A stretch of 64,000 nt of DNA, from NCBI GenBank assembly GCA_016744775.1, contig JADGDS010000006.1:171375-235374 (forward strand), given 5' to 3'. The position numbers were made by a program, and so were the translations under genes. The notes beneath the pieces were generated by a model. That model worked only from the letters and a program-made list of their open reading frames with translations. It did not search any database and was not told where the DNA came from. The DNA is from Candidatus Marithrix sp. GTDB lineage: Bacteria; Pseudomonadota; Gammaproteobacteria; Beggiatoales; Beggiatoaceae. Numbering within the stretch: position 1 is the stretch's first letter; each line of letters opens with the position of its first letter. Below are positions 55,601 through 64,000 of this stretch, piece by piece.

Positions 55601-56058
55601 AATAATGTCTCTAAAGCAGATTTTACTGTCTGCTCACGTATTTCATGCCTACTTCCTTGAAAATAATAGCATTTAGCATAAACTTTCTCAGGAAAAGCAT
55701 AAGCAATCCAAACAGTACCCACTGGTTTTTCAGGGCTTCCACCTGTTGGTCCAGCAATACCTGTGATTGCGACTCCTACTTGAGCATGACTATTTTTTAA
55801 TGCTCCTATAACCATTTCTAATGCAGTTTCTTCGCTGACTGCACCATATTTCATTAAAGTTTCTGCTTTAACATTTAATAATTCTTGTTTTGAAGCATTA
55901 GAATAAGTAACAAATCCACGTTCAAACCAAGCAGAACTTCCAGCAATTGCTGTAACAGCCTCAGCTATCCAACCTCCAGTACATGATTCCGCGCTTACTA
56001 AATAATAATTTCTTTTTAGTAATGCTTTGCCTAATTTTGTAGCTAAATTATTGTTCAT
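55582..56058 (-). CDS. pncC: nicotinamide-nucleotide amidase (CinA C-terminal family)
   Basis: Deamidates nicotinamide mononucleotide in the pyridine nucleotide salvage cycle. The 158-aa product matches stand-alone PncC (about 165 aa). Signatures: SAESCTGGWIAEAVTAIAGS near 23-42, FVTYSNASKQELLNV near 49, GAVSEETALEM near 72, VGVAITGIAGPTGGSPEKPV near 95-114, and GTVWIAY. The C-terminal DLTGF and stop are provided by a dispersed palindrome. It is divergent from the dndC-like gene. Confidence 0.93.
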   Translation of the reverse strand: MNNNLATKLGKALLKRNYYLVSAESCTGGWIAEAVTAIAGSSAWFERGFVTYSNASKQELLNVKAETLMKYGAVSEETALEMVIGALKNSHAQVGVAITGIAGPTGGSPEKPVGTVWIAYAFPEKVYAKCYYFQGSRHEIREQTVKSALETLLDLTGF

Positions 56059-56096
56059 AAGTTAGTATTATATATTATTTAAACTAGTAATTAATA

Positions 56097-57614
56097 ATGA
56101 AACCAAAACTCAGAAAAACAGCTTTTACCAAAGGTTTAAAACAAGCAATAAAGGATCTAACTAAGCAAATCAAAAAAATTTATTTAGAAGATGATATTCC
56201 TTGGGTAATCGGATATAGCGGCGGTAAAGATTCAACCGCCTCTTTACAATTAATTTGGAATGCTATTTCTGAATTGCCGCCTGAAAAACGTTTTAAGGAA
56301 ATTTATGTAATTAGTACAGATACTTTAGTTGAAAATCCTATAGTATCAAAATGGGTAGAATATTCTTTAGAAGCTATGGTAGAAGAAGCTAAGCGGCAAC
56401 AATTACCCATTCTGCCTCATCGTTTGACTCCAAAAGTGCAAGATAGATTTTGGGTTAATTTAATTGGACGTGGCTATCCAGCACCACGACCAAAATTTCG
56501 TTGGTGTACCAGTCGTCTCAAAATTAATCCTTCTAATCATTTTATTAATAATATGATACGCAAAAATGGCGAAGTGATCTTAGTACTTGGAACTCGCAAA
56601 GCCGAAAGTTCAGCTCGTTCCGCTAATATGACTAAATATGAAAAAACTAGCACAAGGGAACATTTGGTAACAAATGCCAGTTTACCCAATAGCTCAATTT
56701 ATACCCCTATCGCCAATTGGAGTAATGACGATGTTTGGATGTATATTAATCAAGTTGAAAACCCTTGGAATTATAGCAATAAACTACTACTTAGCATGTA
56801 TCAAGGTGCAACCGCTGATGGCGAATGCCCTTTAGTAGTTGATACAACAACACCTAGTTGTGGAGATAGTCGATTTGGTTGCTATGTTTGTACAATGGTT
56901 GAACAAGATAAATCTATGCACGCCATGATTCAAAATGATGAAGAAAAAGAATGGATGTTGCCGCTAATGGATTTCCGTAATAACTGGTTAGACATTAAAG
57001 AAGATCGTAAACATCGTGACTTTCGTCGTATGAATGGTCAACTTAAAGTATTTAATGATCGCTTAGTACATGGTCCATATAAACAAAGTTATCGTGAAAA
57101 AATGTTAGATGCTTTATTAAAAGCACAATTAGCAGTACAAGCAAATGCACCAGCAAATATTAAACATATAGAATTGATTACTTTTGAAGAATTAGAAGAA
57201 ATTCGCCGTCTTTGGGTGATGGAAAAGCATGAAATTGAAGATAATCTTCCTAAAATCTATGAAAAGGTAACTGGCGAAGTTTATCCTAGTAAGCAACTGG
57301 ATGATAGTCAAGTTTTTCAAGCTGATGATGTCAAATTATTAAAAACTATTTGTCAACAACAAGGTGATGAAGAACAAGTTCAATTTGAATTAATTAGAGA
57401 ATTATTGCATGTAGAACAACGATATAGAACAATGGCACGTCGCGCTGGCTTATATGATGCTTTAGATAAAGCATTAGAACGTCATTCCTTTTCTAATGAA
57501 GAAGAAGCTGAAGCTTTTGCCTTAAGACGTGACGCTGCAATTGCAAAATCCAAAGGCAAAGACAAATCTTCTTCAAATACTAAAACTGATAATAGTTTAC
57601 CATTATTTTCTTAA
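56097..57614 (+). CDS. dndC: DndC-like PAPS-reductase-family sulfurtransferase (orphan)
   Basis: A 505-aa protein of the ATP-pyrophosphatase/PAPS reductase superfamily, closest by motif to DndC, which works with DndA/IscS, DndD and DndE to put phosphorothioate into the DNA backbone. Seen: PP-loop GYSGGKDSTASLQLIWNAI near 38; ISTDTLVENPIV near 75; the RWCTSRLKI block near 139; VLGTRKAESSAR near 162; and the cysteine cluster ECPLV, PSCGDSRFGCYVCTMVEQDK near 243-278, which would hold the Fe-S cluster. The C-terminal third is helical and charged. No dndA, B, D, E or restriction fghs genes are adjacent; pncC and lolC flank it. An alternative is a different sulfur transfer role. Confidence 0.85.
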   Translation: MKPKLRKTAFTKGLKQAIKDLTKQIKKIYLEDDIPWVIGYSGGKDSTASLQLIWNAISELPPEKRFKEIYVISTDTLVENPIVSKWVEYSLEAMVEEAKRQQLPILPHRLTPKVQDRFWVNLIGRGYPAPRPKFRWCTSRLKINPSNHFINNMIRKNGEVILVLGTRKAESSARSANMTKYEKTSTREHLVTNASLPNSSIYTPIANWSNDDVWMYINQVENPWNYSNKLLLSMYQGATADGECPLVVDTTTPSCGDSRFGCYVCTMVEQDKSMHAMIQNDEEKEWMLPLMDFRNNWLDIKEDRKHRDFRRMNGQLKVFNDRLVHGPYKQSYREKMLDALLKAQLAVQANAPANIKHIELITFEELEEIRRLWVMEKHEIEDNLPKIYEKVTGEVYPSKQLDDSQVFQADDVKLLKTICQQQGDEEQVQFELIRELLHVEQRYRTMARRAGLYDALDKALERHSFSNEEEAEAFALRRDAAIAKSKGKDKSSSNTKTDNSLPLFS

Positions 57615-57633
57615 TTCATATATAATTATATAC

Positions 57634-58884
57634 ATGTTTAAACCTCTTGCATTTTATATTGGCTTGCGCTATACACGCGCTAAGCGTCGTAACCATTTTA
57701 TTTCTTTTATTTCATCAAGTTCCATGCTAGGTATCGCATTAGGAGTTACCGCGCTGATCACAGTATTATCGGTAATGAATGGATTTGAAAAAGAATTGCG
57801 TCATCGCATGTTAGGCATGTCTTCACATGTTGTAGTTAATACATCTAGTAACTCTTGGTCAAATTGGCAAGATTTAGCCAAAGAATTAAGAAACAAACCT
57901 AGAGTTCTAGGTGTTGCACCATTTATACAGGGTCAAGCTATGCTGACATATAACAAAAATGTTAAAGGCAGCTTTTTACAAGGAATTGATCCTGAACTTG
58001 AACCTCAAGTTTCTCAAGTAAAAGACAAAATCGTAGCTGGTAGTTTTGATAAACTAGAATCAGGTAAATTTAATTTAGTCTTAGGCTCAGAATTAGCACG
58101 ATCTTTAGGTGTATGGTTAGGAGATCGAATTACTTTAGTTGTTCCTCATGCTTCAGTTACACCAGTAGGCATATTACCTAGAATGAAACGTTTTACTATT
58201 ACAGGTATATTTACTGTTGGTATGCACGAATTTGATAGCGGCTTAGTTTTATTACATTATCATGATGTAGCAAAATTATTAAGAATGCCAGTAGGTAGCG
58301 TCAATGGTTTGAATATTAAATTAGATGATATGTTTATAGCTAGAAAGTTTAGTCGTGAATTAAAACAAACATTACCTATAGGTTATAGTAGTTACGATTG
58401 GACTTATCGCCATAAAAATTTTTTTGAAGCGATTAAAATGGAAAAAACCGTAATGTTTGTAATATTAACATTGATAGTTGCGGTAGCCGCTTTTAATATT
58501 GTCTCAACCTTGGTAATGGTAGTAACTGACAAGCAAGCAGATATTGCGATCTTACAAACATTAGGTGCAACTCCTCGTACAATTATGAATATTTTTATTG
58601 TGCAAGGTGCATTAATTGGTATCTTTGGTACCTTACTAGGATTAGCAGGAGGAATCGGTTTAGCCTTGAATATTGAAACAATAATACCAGCAATTGAACA
58701 AATTTTTGGAGTTCAATTTTTATCATCAGACATATATTATATAAGTGAATTACCATCTGATTTACGATGGTTAGATGTTTATAAAATTGGAGCTTTATCC
58801 TTATTAATCAGTTTACTAGCAACTATTTATCCAGCCTTACGTGCATCAAAAACTCAACCAGCTGAGGCATTACGTTATGAATAA
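57634..58884 (+). CDS. lolC: lipoprotein-releasing ABC transporter permease LolC/LolE
   Basis: Inner-membrane subunit that extracts lipoproteins for delivery to LolA. The 416-aa product has the family N-terminus [20 protein letters not shown], first span near 25-48 ([20 protein letters not shown]), a large periplasmic domain (about 50-270) and three C-terminal spans of the FtsX fold ([55 protein letters not shown]). The start is the ATG at 57634; a longer frame reaches back into dndC but gives a non-family leader. Only one LolC/E-type gene is seen here. It overlaps lolD by 8 nt. Confidence 0.93.
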   Translation: MFKPLAFYIGLRYTRAKRRNHFISFISSSSMLGIALGVTALITVLSVMNGFEKELRHRMLGMSSHVVVNTSSNSWSNWQDLAKELRNKPRVLGVAPFIQGQAMLTYNKNVKGSFLQGIDPELEPQVSQVKDKIVAGSFDKLESGKFNLVLGSELARSLGVWLGDRITLVVPHASVTPVGILPRMKRFTITGIFTVGMHEFDSGLVLLHYHDVAKLLRMPVGSVNGLNIKLDDMFIARKFSRELKQTLPIGYSSYDWTYRHKNFFEAIKMEKTVMFVILTLIVAVAAFNIVSTLVMVVTDKQADIAILQTLGATPRTIMNIFIVQGALIGIFGTLLGLAGGIGLALNIETIIPAIEQIFGVQFLSSDIYYISELPSDLRWLDVYKIGALSLLISLLATIYPALRASKTQPAEALRYE

Positions 58885-59560
58885 AGAAACAGTATTAAAT
58901 TGTAGCAATGTTTCTAAAAGTTTTACTGAGGGTGGATTTTCTGTTGATGTCTTGCGTGATATTGATTTAAATATCCAAGCCGGAGAACAAATCGCTATTA
59001 TTGGTAGTTCAGGCTCAGGTAAAAGCACTTTATTGCATTTACTGGGTGGATTAGATAATCCAACTACAGGGCAGATTTGGGTTGCTGGTAAACAAATCAA
59101 TAAATTAAATTCTGCAAAACGCGCAATTTTGCGCAATCAAAACCTAGGATTTGTATATCAATTCCACCATTTACTACAAGAATTTACTGCCTTAGAAAAC
59201 GTTGCCATGCCATTATTAATCAGAGGTTGTTCTCCAAAACAGGCAAAACAAAAAGCGGCAGAAATTCTAATCAAAGTAGGTTTAGAGCAACGTTTAGAAC
59301 ATAAACCGGGCGAAATGTCAGGAGGGGAACGACAACGAGCCGCTGTAGCACGAGCATTAGTTACTAATCCAAAATGCTTATTAGCTGATGAACCAACAGG
59401 TAATTTAGATCAACGTACTGCTGATAAGGTTTATGAACTGATGTTAGATTTAAATAAAACAATAGGAACCAGCTTAATCTTAGTGACTCATGCACCAGAC
59501 TTAGCTCAACGCATGGATAAAATCTTACGTTTAGTTAATGGAAAATTAGTAGAAGAATAA
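58877..59560 (+). CDS. lolD: lipoprotein-releasing ABC transporter ATPase LolD
   Basis: ATPase that powers lipoprotein release. The 227-aa product (E. coli 233) has Walker [21 protein letters not shown] near 38-57, the Q-loop [20 protein letters not shown] near 82-101, signature [19 protein letters not shown] near 140-158 and Walker [13 protein letters not shown] near 160-171, with the switch His in LVTHAPDL. The [15 protein letters not shown] string is the LolD-specific motif. Start is the ATG reading [16 protein letters not shown], overlapping lolC by 8 nt. Confidence 0.96.
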   Translation: MNKETVLNCSNVSKSFTEGGFSVDVLRDIDLNIQAGEQIAIIGSSGSGKSTLLHLLGGLDNPTTGQIWVAGKQINKLNSAKRAILRNQNLGFVYQFHHLLQEFTALENVAMPLLIRGCSPKQAKQKAAEILIKVGLEQRLEHKPGEMSGGERQRAAVARALVTNPKCLLADEPTGNLDQRTADKVYELMLDLNKTIGTSLILVTHAPDLAQRMDKILRLVNGKLVEE

Positions 59561-59585
59561 ACAAAAAAAAGGGGGGGGAAATTGA

Positions 59586-59662
59586 TGGTAGCGAGAGAGG
59601 GATTTGAACCCCCGACCTTCGGGTTATGAGCCCGACGAGCTGCCAGACTGCTCCATCTCGCA
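59586..59662 (-). tRNA. initiator tRNA-fMet(CAT)
   Basis: 77 nt on the minus strand with encoded CCA. The anticodon stem-loop is TCGGG-CTCATAA-CCCGA with the three G-C pairs that mark initiator tRNA; the D arm GGAGCAGTCTGGCAGCTC and the AGGTC variable loop match the fMet pattern. The 1-72 position is unpaired, as required for an initiator, but as T1-T72 instead of the usual C1-A72. An A8G8 tract (59563-59578) lies just beyond its 3' end; on the minus strand this gives C8T8, possibly a terminator. Confidence 0.95.
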
Positions 59663-59728
59663 TCAAAGTATTCCGCATACTATACAGACTTTAAATTTTA
59701 TTTGCAAGCATTTTTAATAATTAATATT

Positions 59729-60379
59729 TTAATTTTTATATAAATAACACTTATCACTAAAGCTACTTACCCATTTCGGGCGATAAATAACTAATAAAGT
59801 CATGATAAAACCGTTAAGAAAGGCTTCTGGAAATAACATTACTATAATAAATAATGGCTCATCACCTAACTCAATTCCACTACTAATTAAAATAGCTAAA
59901 CCACTTAAACGGCTTAGCAACATACTTAATGCTCCACCAGCAAATGCGATTAGAAAAATATAGATAAAAAAATTTCTAGGCAGCCATAAATAAACTAACC
60001 AATACAAACCATACGTTATTCCAATTGGAATAATACCATTACATATAGTATTAATCGCATAACTGATCCAATAAGCATCACCCTCAATACTTAAACCTAA
60101 TTGGGCAATACTAACCATAATAACAGCAAAAGGCCAGCCAAACATTAAGGTAATCGTAGTAACTAATAATAAATGAAACTCCATGCCCGGAGTCACACCG
60201 GCACTATTATGCCAAATTAACCATAAAATCAAACAACTAGCTAATAAAACATGAATATCTTTATTATCCTTAAGATGATGCCAAGGTGCTTTTAATAATG
60301 CCGCTATTAATACGGCGGCATATATTAAATTACTAATCCAAATTAAAGGGGTTGACAATAAGTCAGCAGAAAAATTCAT
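59729..60379 (-). CDS. CbiM-like energy-coupling-factor permease family protein
   Basis: A 216-aa inner-membrane protein with six or seven spans. It resembles the CbiM-family proteins annotated in gammaproteobacteria as energy-coupling factor permeases: an N-terminal APWHHLKDNKDIHVLLASC region, the conserved GVTPGMEFHLLLVTTITLMFGWP segment near 61-83 and the NTICNGIIPIGITYGLY segment near 111-127. CbiM binds Co or Ni, but the usual N-terminal His of true CbiM is not at the start here, and no ECF ATPase is adjacent, so the substrate is unknown. The start overlaps the upstream stop by 4 nt. Confidence 0.7.
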   Translation of the reverse strand: MNFSADLLSTPLIWISNLIYAAVLIAALLKAPWHHLKDNKDIHVLLASCLILWLIWHNSAGVTPGMEFHLLLVTTITLMFGWPFAVIMVSIAQLGLSIEGDAYWISYAINTICNGIIPIGITYGLYWLVYLWLPRNFFIYIFLIAFAGGALSMLLSRLSGLAILISSGIELGDEPLFIIVMLFPEAFLNGFIMTLLVIYRPKWVSSFSDKCYLYKN

Positions 60380-61323
60380 TTAATTTTAGGAATAGAAAAA
60401 TCAACTTCAGGGGGTTCAGTTATTAAACTTTGATCTGCATTCCAGATAATTTCCACTAATTTTGCATCAATTAAAGTTTCACTAGGCTGCTGTTTAAATA
60501 CATATTGGATACTAGACATATTTGCAAAAGAACATAAATTTAAATTATTTTCTAATTTACAAGTCACTAATTGATTATCCTTAAAAATTTCATTATACTT
60601 AAATCCAAGTTTAGCGTTTCCGGGAACTTGTATATTTTTATCTAAAATACGAATACTATTAACTTTAGATGTTAATTTATTGGGAAATACTACCAACATT
60701 AACTTATTAAAACGATACAATTCAAAATAACCATCTCGTGCTTTAATATCATAACCATGCAATGCTTGTCTTAAACTTTGTTCATTACAATCACTATTAG
60801 GATTTAATAATCCTACACTTTGCGGTGTAATGATTAAAGGTTTAATAGTACTACTAGTCATACGTAATCTTGAACTTTCAGCTTGTTTAGAAAAGAAAAA
60901 AATTACACCATCCCAATAACTAAGCATTTCTTGATCATTTACAATAACAAAATCACGTGGCTTAGATAACCAACTTGCTTGTTGACAACTTATGCTAACA
61001 ACTGGAACTTCTTCAACAGTAACACCTAAACGTTGTGGTTTTACCCCATAACCAATCAAAAAATAGGCTTCAGAATTTTGAATTGTTAGTTGTTGATTAA
61101 ACTTTGAACATGTTTCAGTATTATTAGCATAACGCAAGATTGCCTGTTGTTCTGATGTAAACTCAAATTTTCTACCAACCCAATTTTTAACTTCAGTATC
61201 TGGAATTGCCGGATAAGCAACAACTTGATAACTAATAATTTGCCAGACACCATTAATACTCTGTTGAGCATAAACATTGCTGGCATATAATAAATAAATA
61301 AATAAATAAATAAATTTTTTCAT
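60376..61323 (-). CDS. secreted protein of unknown function; signal peptide over a TAAA microsatellite
   Basis: A 315-aa exported protein. Signal peptide MKKFIYLFIYLLYASNVYAQ, cleaved before QSINGVWQI. The mature part begins with a lipocalin-like GVWQIISYQ but I do not recognise the family; seven or so Cys residues are spread along it (ETCSKF, VSISCQQ, DCNEQ, VTCKLENNLNLCSF), suggesting disulfides. Six exact TAAA units (61291-61314) encode FIYLFIYL inside the signal peptide. Gain or loss of one unit would shift the frame after residue 4. It overlaps the CbiM-like gene by 4 nt and follows the CAP-domain gene by 2 nt. Confidence 0.72.
   Translation of the reverse strand: MKKFIYLFIYLLYASNVYAQQSINGVWQIISYQVVAYPAIPDTEVKNWVGRKFEFTSEQQAILRYANNTETCSKFNQQLTIQNSEAYFLIGYGVKPQRLGVTVEEVPVVSISCQQASWLSKPRDFVIVNDQEMLSYWDGVIFFFSKQAESSRLRMTSSTIKPLIITPQSVGLLNPNSDCNEQSLRQALHGYDIKARDGYFELYRFNKLMLVVFPNKLTSKVNSIRILDKNIQVPGNAKLGFKYNEIFKDNQLVTCKLENNLNLCSFANMSSIQYVFKQQPSETLIDAKLVEIIWNADQSLITEPPEVDFSIPKIK
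61291..61314 (-). repeat. (TAAA)6 tetranucleotide microsatellite in signal-peptide codons
   Basis: Six perfect TAAA units on the plus strand (TTTA on the coding strand), starting 9 nt or so inside the 315-aa gene. Four-base units are not a multiple of three, so slippage switches the gene off or on. Confidence 0.92.
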
Positions 61324-61325
61324 AA

Positions 61326-62900
61326 TTAAAAAATTAAAAACACTTCTTTATTAACAACTTGAAATTTTAATTGCCCTAGATGTTTTAAGTACAAAGATAT
61401 AATCTGGGGCTTTTTATTGTTAGCAGACACATAATACACATGTGGAATATGAATTATTGGATCAGAAGATAAATTAGCGGATTTACATAAACCAATAGTA
61501 GGAGAACCAAAATTATAAACCTTAAAAATCATATCTTTTTTATCTATTAAATGTAAATCAGCCCATATTTTTATAGATTTCTTATCAGCAACTGGCTTAT
61601 AACGAATATTTGGAATATATAAATCCATATTTGCACTTAATACCGCAGGTTCACAAATTTTACTAACAGTGTCTTTAATTTTAATTCTAAATTTTCGTTT
61701 ACCTAAAAACCTAAAACTTGCTTCTTGACCAAGTTTACCTGTCACTATTATTAATAATGTATTGCTATCCTCATATTTCACAGCTACTTTCATATTAGAA
61801 TCATAACTATAGCTCAATTTGCCTATTTTAGGATTAGTCTTGGTAGGTGGAATATAAACAGCTATAGCAGAAGTATTTGGTGGAATAGTAATAACATTGG
61901 AATTACCGTCTAATTTAAATACTGGTAAATTTAAGTTTTTAGTTCTAAAACGCCATACTAGATTTTCAGGCTTACTTTTATGTATATAATTTACTTCAAC
62001 CCGATACCATGTATTCCATTCTAAACGTTCCAAAGGAAATAGTGCATATTGTAAAGCGGTTAGCCTTTTATTAGGATCAGTTTCCTTGTTTAATAATCTA
62101 GTATTAACTATTTCTATGTTATCAGAATCATTATAAAGCTTAAATGTCTGAATTTTTACATTGTCAAAATGTAGTGGATTAAATTGCAAAGAAATTGGAA
62201 ATCCAGAAACCTCCAAATCTGGCAATGGATCTGGTGACTCTTCAAAAAAGGCAGGAGCTACATTTTTATCATTATTTGTAGGCCAAACTACAATTTTATT
62301 ATTACCGCTTTGTACTAATAAATTTTCTCTATCAAAATCAACAGCAGCAATATTCGTCTTGGGCTTGCAAATATTAGAATAATAGCGACTATGATTAGAT
62401 AAACTAGGTGTTTTACAAAGACGATTAAATGCAGCATTGCCCATATTATATACATAGGCACTATGTTTAGATTTTACATCCTTGGCAATACCAATTCCAA
62501 TTTCTGTTTTTGTAAAATCTAAAAAAGCAAAACGATGATAAATCGCTGACATTAGACCATCAATAGATCTAATGCCAGTAGTATTACCAGAAGAAACATT
62601 TTCTGATATTAATAAACTACGGTAGCCAGTAAAACTAGTTCGATCTTGAGGTGTGATCCCTGTAAATTTAGCAGTTCCTACAGATTCATAATGACCTGTA
62701 AGTATATTATATGCTAAATAATTAGCATGATTAAGAGCTGCGGCTTCAAGCCGCAGGTTTTTTGTAAATGTACTCATACCAGCTGTTTTTCTAATTTCAT
62801 TAAGGTATGAATAAGCTTGTGCTAAATCATTAGGATCAAAAACCCCTGCCTTCACAACTGGCATTATTAATACCAATAATAATGTGAAAAAAGCTTTCAT
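61326..62900 (-). CDS. secreted CAP-domain (SCP-like) protein
   Basis: A 524-aa exported protein. Signal peptide (AFFTLLLVLIMPVVKAG). A CAP/SCP domain covers about residues 25-165: AYSYLNEIRKTAGMSTF, LEAAALNHANYLAYNILTGH, YESVGTAKFTGITPQDR, LISENVSSG, SAIYHRFAFLDFTKTEIGIG. The His and Glu of the CAP cavity are present (NHANYL, HYES, SENVS, YHRF). The remaining 350 residues are beta-rich with WPTN and a fibronectin-like YRVEVNYI region and are not recognised. The next gene on the strand starts 2 nt away. The protein may be an envelope or adhesion factor. Confidence 0.8.
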   Translation of the reverse strand: MKAFFTLLLVLIMPVVKAGVFDPNDLAQAYSYLNEIRKTAGMSTFTKNLRLEAAALNHANYLAYNILTGHYESVGTAKFTGITPQDRTSFTGYRSLLISENVSSGNTTGIRSIDGLMSAIYHRFAFLDFTKTEIGIGIAKDVKSKHSAYVYNMGNAAFNRLCKTPSLSNHSRYYSNICKPKTNIAAVDFDRENLLVQSGNNKIVVWPTNNDKNVAPAFFEESPDPLPDLEVSGFPISLQFNPLHFDNVKIQTFKLYNDSDNIEIVNTRLLNKETDPNKRLTALQYALFPLERLEWNTWYRVEVNYIHKSKPENLVWRFRTKNLNLPVFKLDGNSNVITIPPNTSAIAVYIPPTKTNPKIGKLSYSYDSNMKVAVKYEDSNTLLIIVTGKLGQEASFRFLGKRKFRIKIKDTVSKICEPAVLSANMDLYIPNIRYKPVADKKSIKIWADLHLIDKKDMIFKVYNFGSPTIGLCKSANLSSDPIIHIPHVYYVSANNKKPQIISLYLKHLGQLKFQVVNKEVFLIF

Positions 62901-62926
62901 TTTTATTTTCTATTAGATTTGCATAA

Positions 62927-64000
62927 TTAAAAATACCAAGCTAATGTGAACTGTACAAAATCTTCATTACGGAAACCATAAGTTAAATCATTAACTTCTA
63001 TATTAGAATATATATAAGATTCTAAGCTTAATTTCCAATTTTCACCAAGACGACGACTTGCTTCAAGTAAATATATACTACTATTATTATCAAGGTCAAC
63101 AATCGTTCCGGCTAATAATTCAGTACTTTGTTCATCGTTTAAAGCTAAACGCATCCCTAACATAAGATCATTAGCAAATGGAGATAGTGCATAATCCTTA
63201 CGATCATCAAATGAATATTCTGTTAATATTCCAAGATCAGCATTAGAATTAAATATTCCAACAAAACTATATTCAAAACCACCAGTCAAAGCAGTATAAT
63301 GACCAGCGGCTTCATTACGAGAAATTAGTTCTAATTTCCATAATATAGACTCTTGCGTAAGTTGTAAGTCTAATCCAGTTTGTTGAATTTGTTCATAAAA
63401 AGGTATAAATACTCCTTTTTCCATTAAGAAACGTGGGCTACGGTTAGTACCAACAAAATGAGATATACCTATTTCCCAATCTTCAATAGTTTTTTCAAAA
63501 CGTACAGCCCAATCTACATGATGTTCTTCAGCACTGGATTCATAACGGCTTTGACCAACATCAATGGGAATACCAGCGTTAAGTAAACGCCCTTGTTTAC
63601 CGGGAAAAGTTCTTTCACGAAAATAAGGTAAGATAAAAAAATCCAGAGTTCCCCAATCACGAATCAATGCTAAATTAATCATGGGTTGCCCTAATTTTTC
63701 TTCTCCATCCAGATGTTCTACTAAATCAGTCTGATTAATAACATCAACCAAATGTTGTGATTCAGTAACACCCCAAAATACTTTACGAATACCAGCTCGT
63801 AATTCCCATGTTTCTGCCGCTTTAATCCAAGACAATTCCCTAATATCAAAATGACTACGTTTTGAATCATGTTGATCAATTCTAGCAAAACCTATAAAAT
63901 CAAAAGTTTGCTTACCATCATCCCATTGATGATGATATTCAGGCTTGCTTGATAAAGATAAATTAAAACCATCATATTGATCAATTGATAATGGTGATTC
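62927..64000 (-). CDS. outer-membrane beta-barrel protein, 5' part outside the window
   Basis: The reading frame is open to the edge of the window, so 357 codons of the 3' part are seen and the start is missing. The internal ORF that begins at 63835 uses TTG and is not the real start: codons upstream continue in frame (FIGFARIDQHDSKRSHFDIR). The visible part has alternating beta strands with aromatic girdles (WELRAGIRKVFWGVTES; DWAVRFEKTIEDWEIGISHF) and ends in FTLAWYF, with the terminal Phe needed for BAM insertion. Substrate or role unknown. It lies 26 nt before the CAP-domain gene, in the same direction. Confidence 0.82.
   Translation of the reverse strand, partial: ESPLSIDQYDGFNLSLSSKPEYHHQWDDGKQTFDFIGFARIDQHDSKRSHFDIRELSWIKAAETWELRAGIRKVFWGVTESQHLVDVINQTDLVEHLDGEEKLGQPMINLALIRDWGTLDFFILPYFRERTFPGKQGRLLNAGIPIDVGQSRYESSAEEHHVDWAVRFEKTIEDWEIGISHFVGTNRSPRFLMEKGVFIPFYEQIQQTGLDLQLTQESILWKLELISRNEAAGHYTALTGGFEYSFVGIFNSNADLGILTEYSFDDRKDYALSPFANDLMLGMRLALNDEQSTELLAGTIVDLDNNSSIYLLEASRRLGENWKLSLESYIYSNIEVNDLTYGFRNEDFVQFTLAWYF

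Noticed and set aside
57529..57633. Longer N-terminus of LolC starting inside dndC
   Set aside because: The extra 35 residues do not resemble LolC, whose family start is [18 protein letters not shown]; the ATG at 57634 gives the normal length.
58841..58876. Earlier in-frame ATG for LolD
   Set aside because: It adds 12 residues from another frame of the lolC end; the ATG at 58877 gives the family start and an ordinary 8-nt overlap.

Overview
The window is an AT-rich, gene-dense piece of a gammaproteobacterial chromosome. Several things point to a sulfur-oxidising Thiotrichales/Beggiatoaceae-like organism. The housekeeping genes are gamma-type (separate argA and argE, two-subunit glyQS, orf-hemA-prfA, lolCD, rsmD, fabI). 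There is a cbb3 oxidase operon beside an octaheme HAO-like cytochrome, many dispersed palindromic repeats, and several multi-domain glycosyltransferases. The assignment is inference from gene content; no 16S or marker phylogeny is in view.

Layout. 1-10.7 kb holds core metabolism and translation: argA, argE, a DUF697 membrane protein, a NamZ-like amidase-fold protein, glyQ-glyS, and orf61-hemA-prfA. 10.7-18.2 kb is a minus-strand cluster of four genes: two inner-membrane J-domain proteins with long charged helical tails, a third protein sharing only their central domain, and an OmpA-like lipoprotein. I read it as a possible trans-envelope chaperone-linked machine, and it is the best candidate for an undescribed system here. 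18.3-23.8 kb carries OsmC, tRNA-Met, two peptide-type ABC permeases, a TlpA-like thioredoxin, DsbD and FxsA.

23.8-40.8 kb is a rearranged accessory region. It has a hipBA toxin-antitoxin pair, a methyltransferase, and a duplicated block of at least 4.7 kb (glycosyltransferase, SGNH hydrolase, secreted protein, secreted surface protein). About 4.28 kb of that block looks identical between copies. Copy A is cut at both ends: its glycosyltransferase has lost an N-terminal GT domain and its last gene is a fragment fused to a nuclease-like remnant. Paralogues of the secreted proteins follow. 41-47 kb has a bifunctional glycosyltransferase, rsmD, rpiA, fabI and type II secretion pseudopilins gspGHIJ.

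47-55.6 kb is respiratory: ccoNOQP-ccoG (including a 57-aa ccoQ with a GTG start) divergent from an octaheme HAO-family cytochrome and a nonaheme cytochrome c/b membrane protein that could link it to quinone. 55.6-64 kb has pncC, an orphan dndC-like gene, lolC-lolD, initiator tRNA-Met, a CbiM-like membrane protein, a secreted protein whose signal peptide is built on a TAAA microsatellite, a CAP-domain protein, and the 3' part of an outer-membrane barrel gene running off the end.

Palindromes or hairpins sit at most convergent gene junctions that have any spacing. They probably act as bidirectional terminators, including three copies of a 33-nt palindrome, one of which encodes the C-terminus of pncC. 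No IS element, prophage or CRISPR array was seen.
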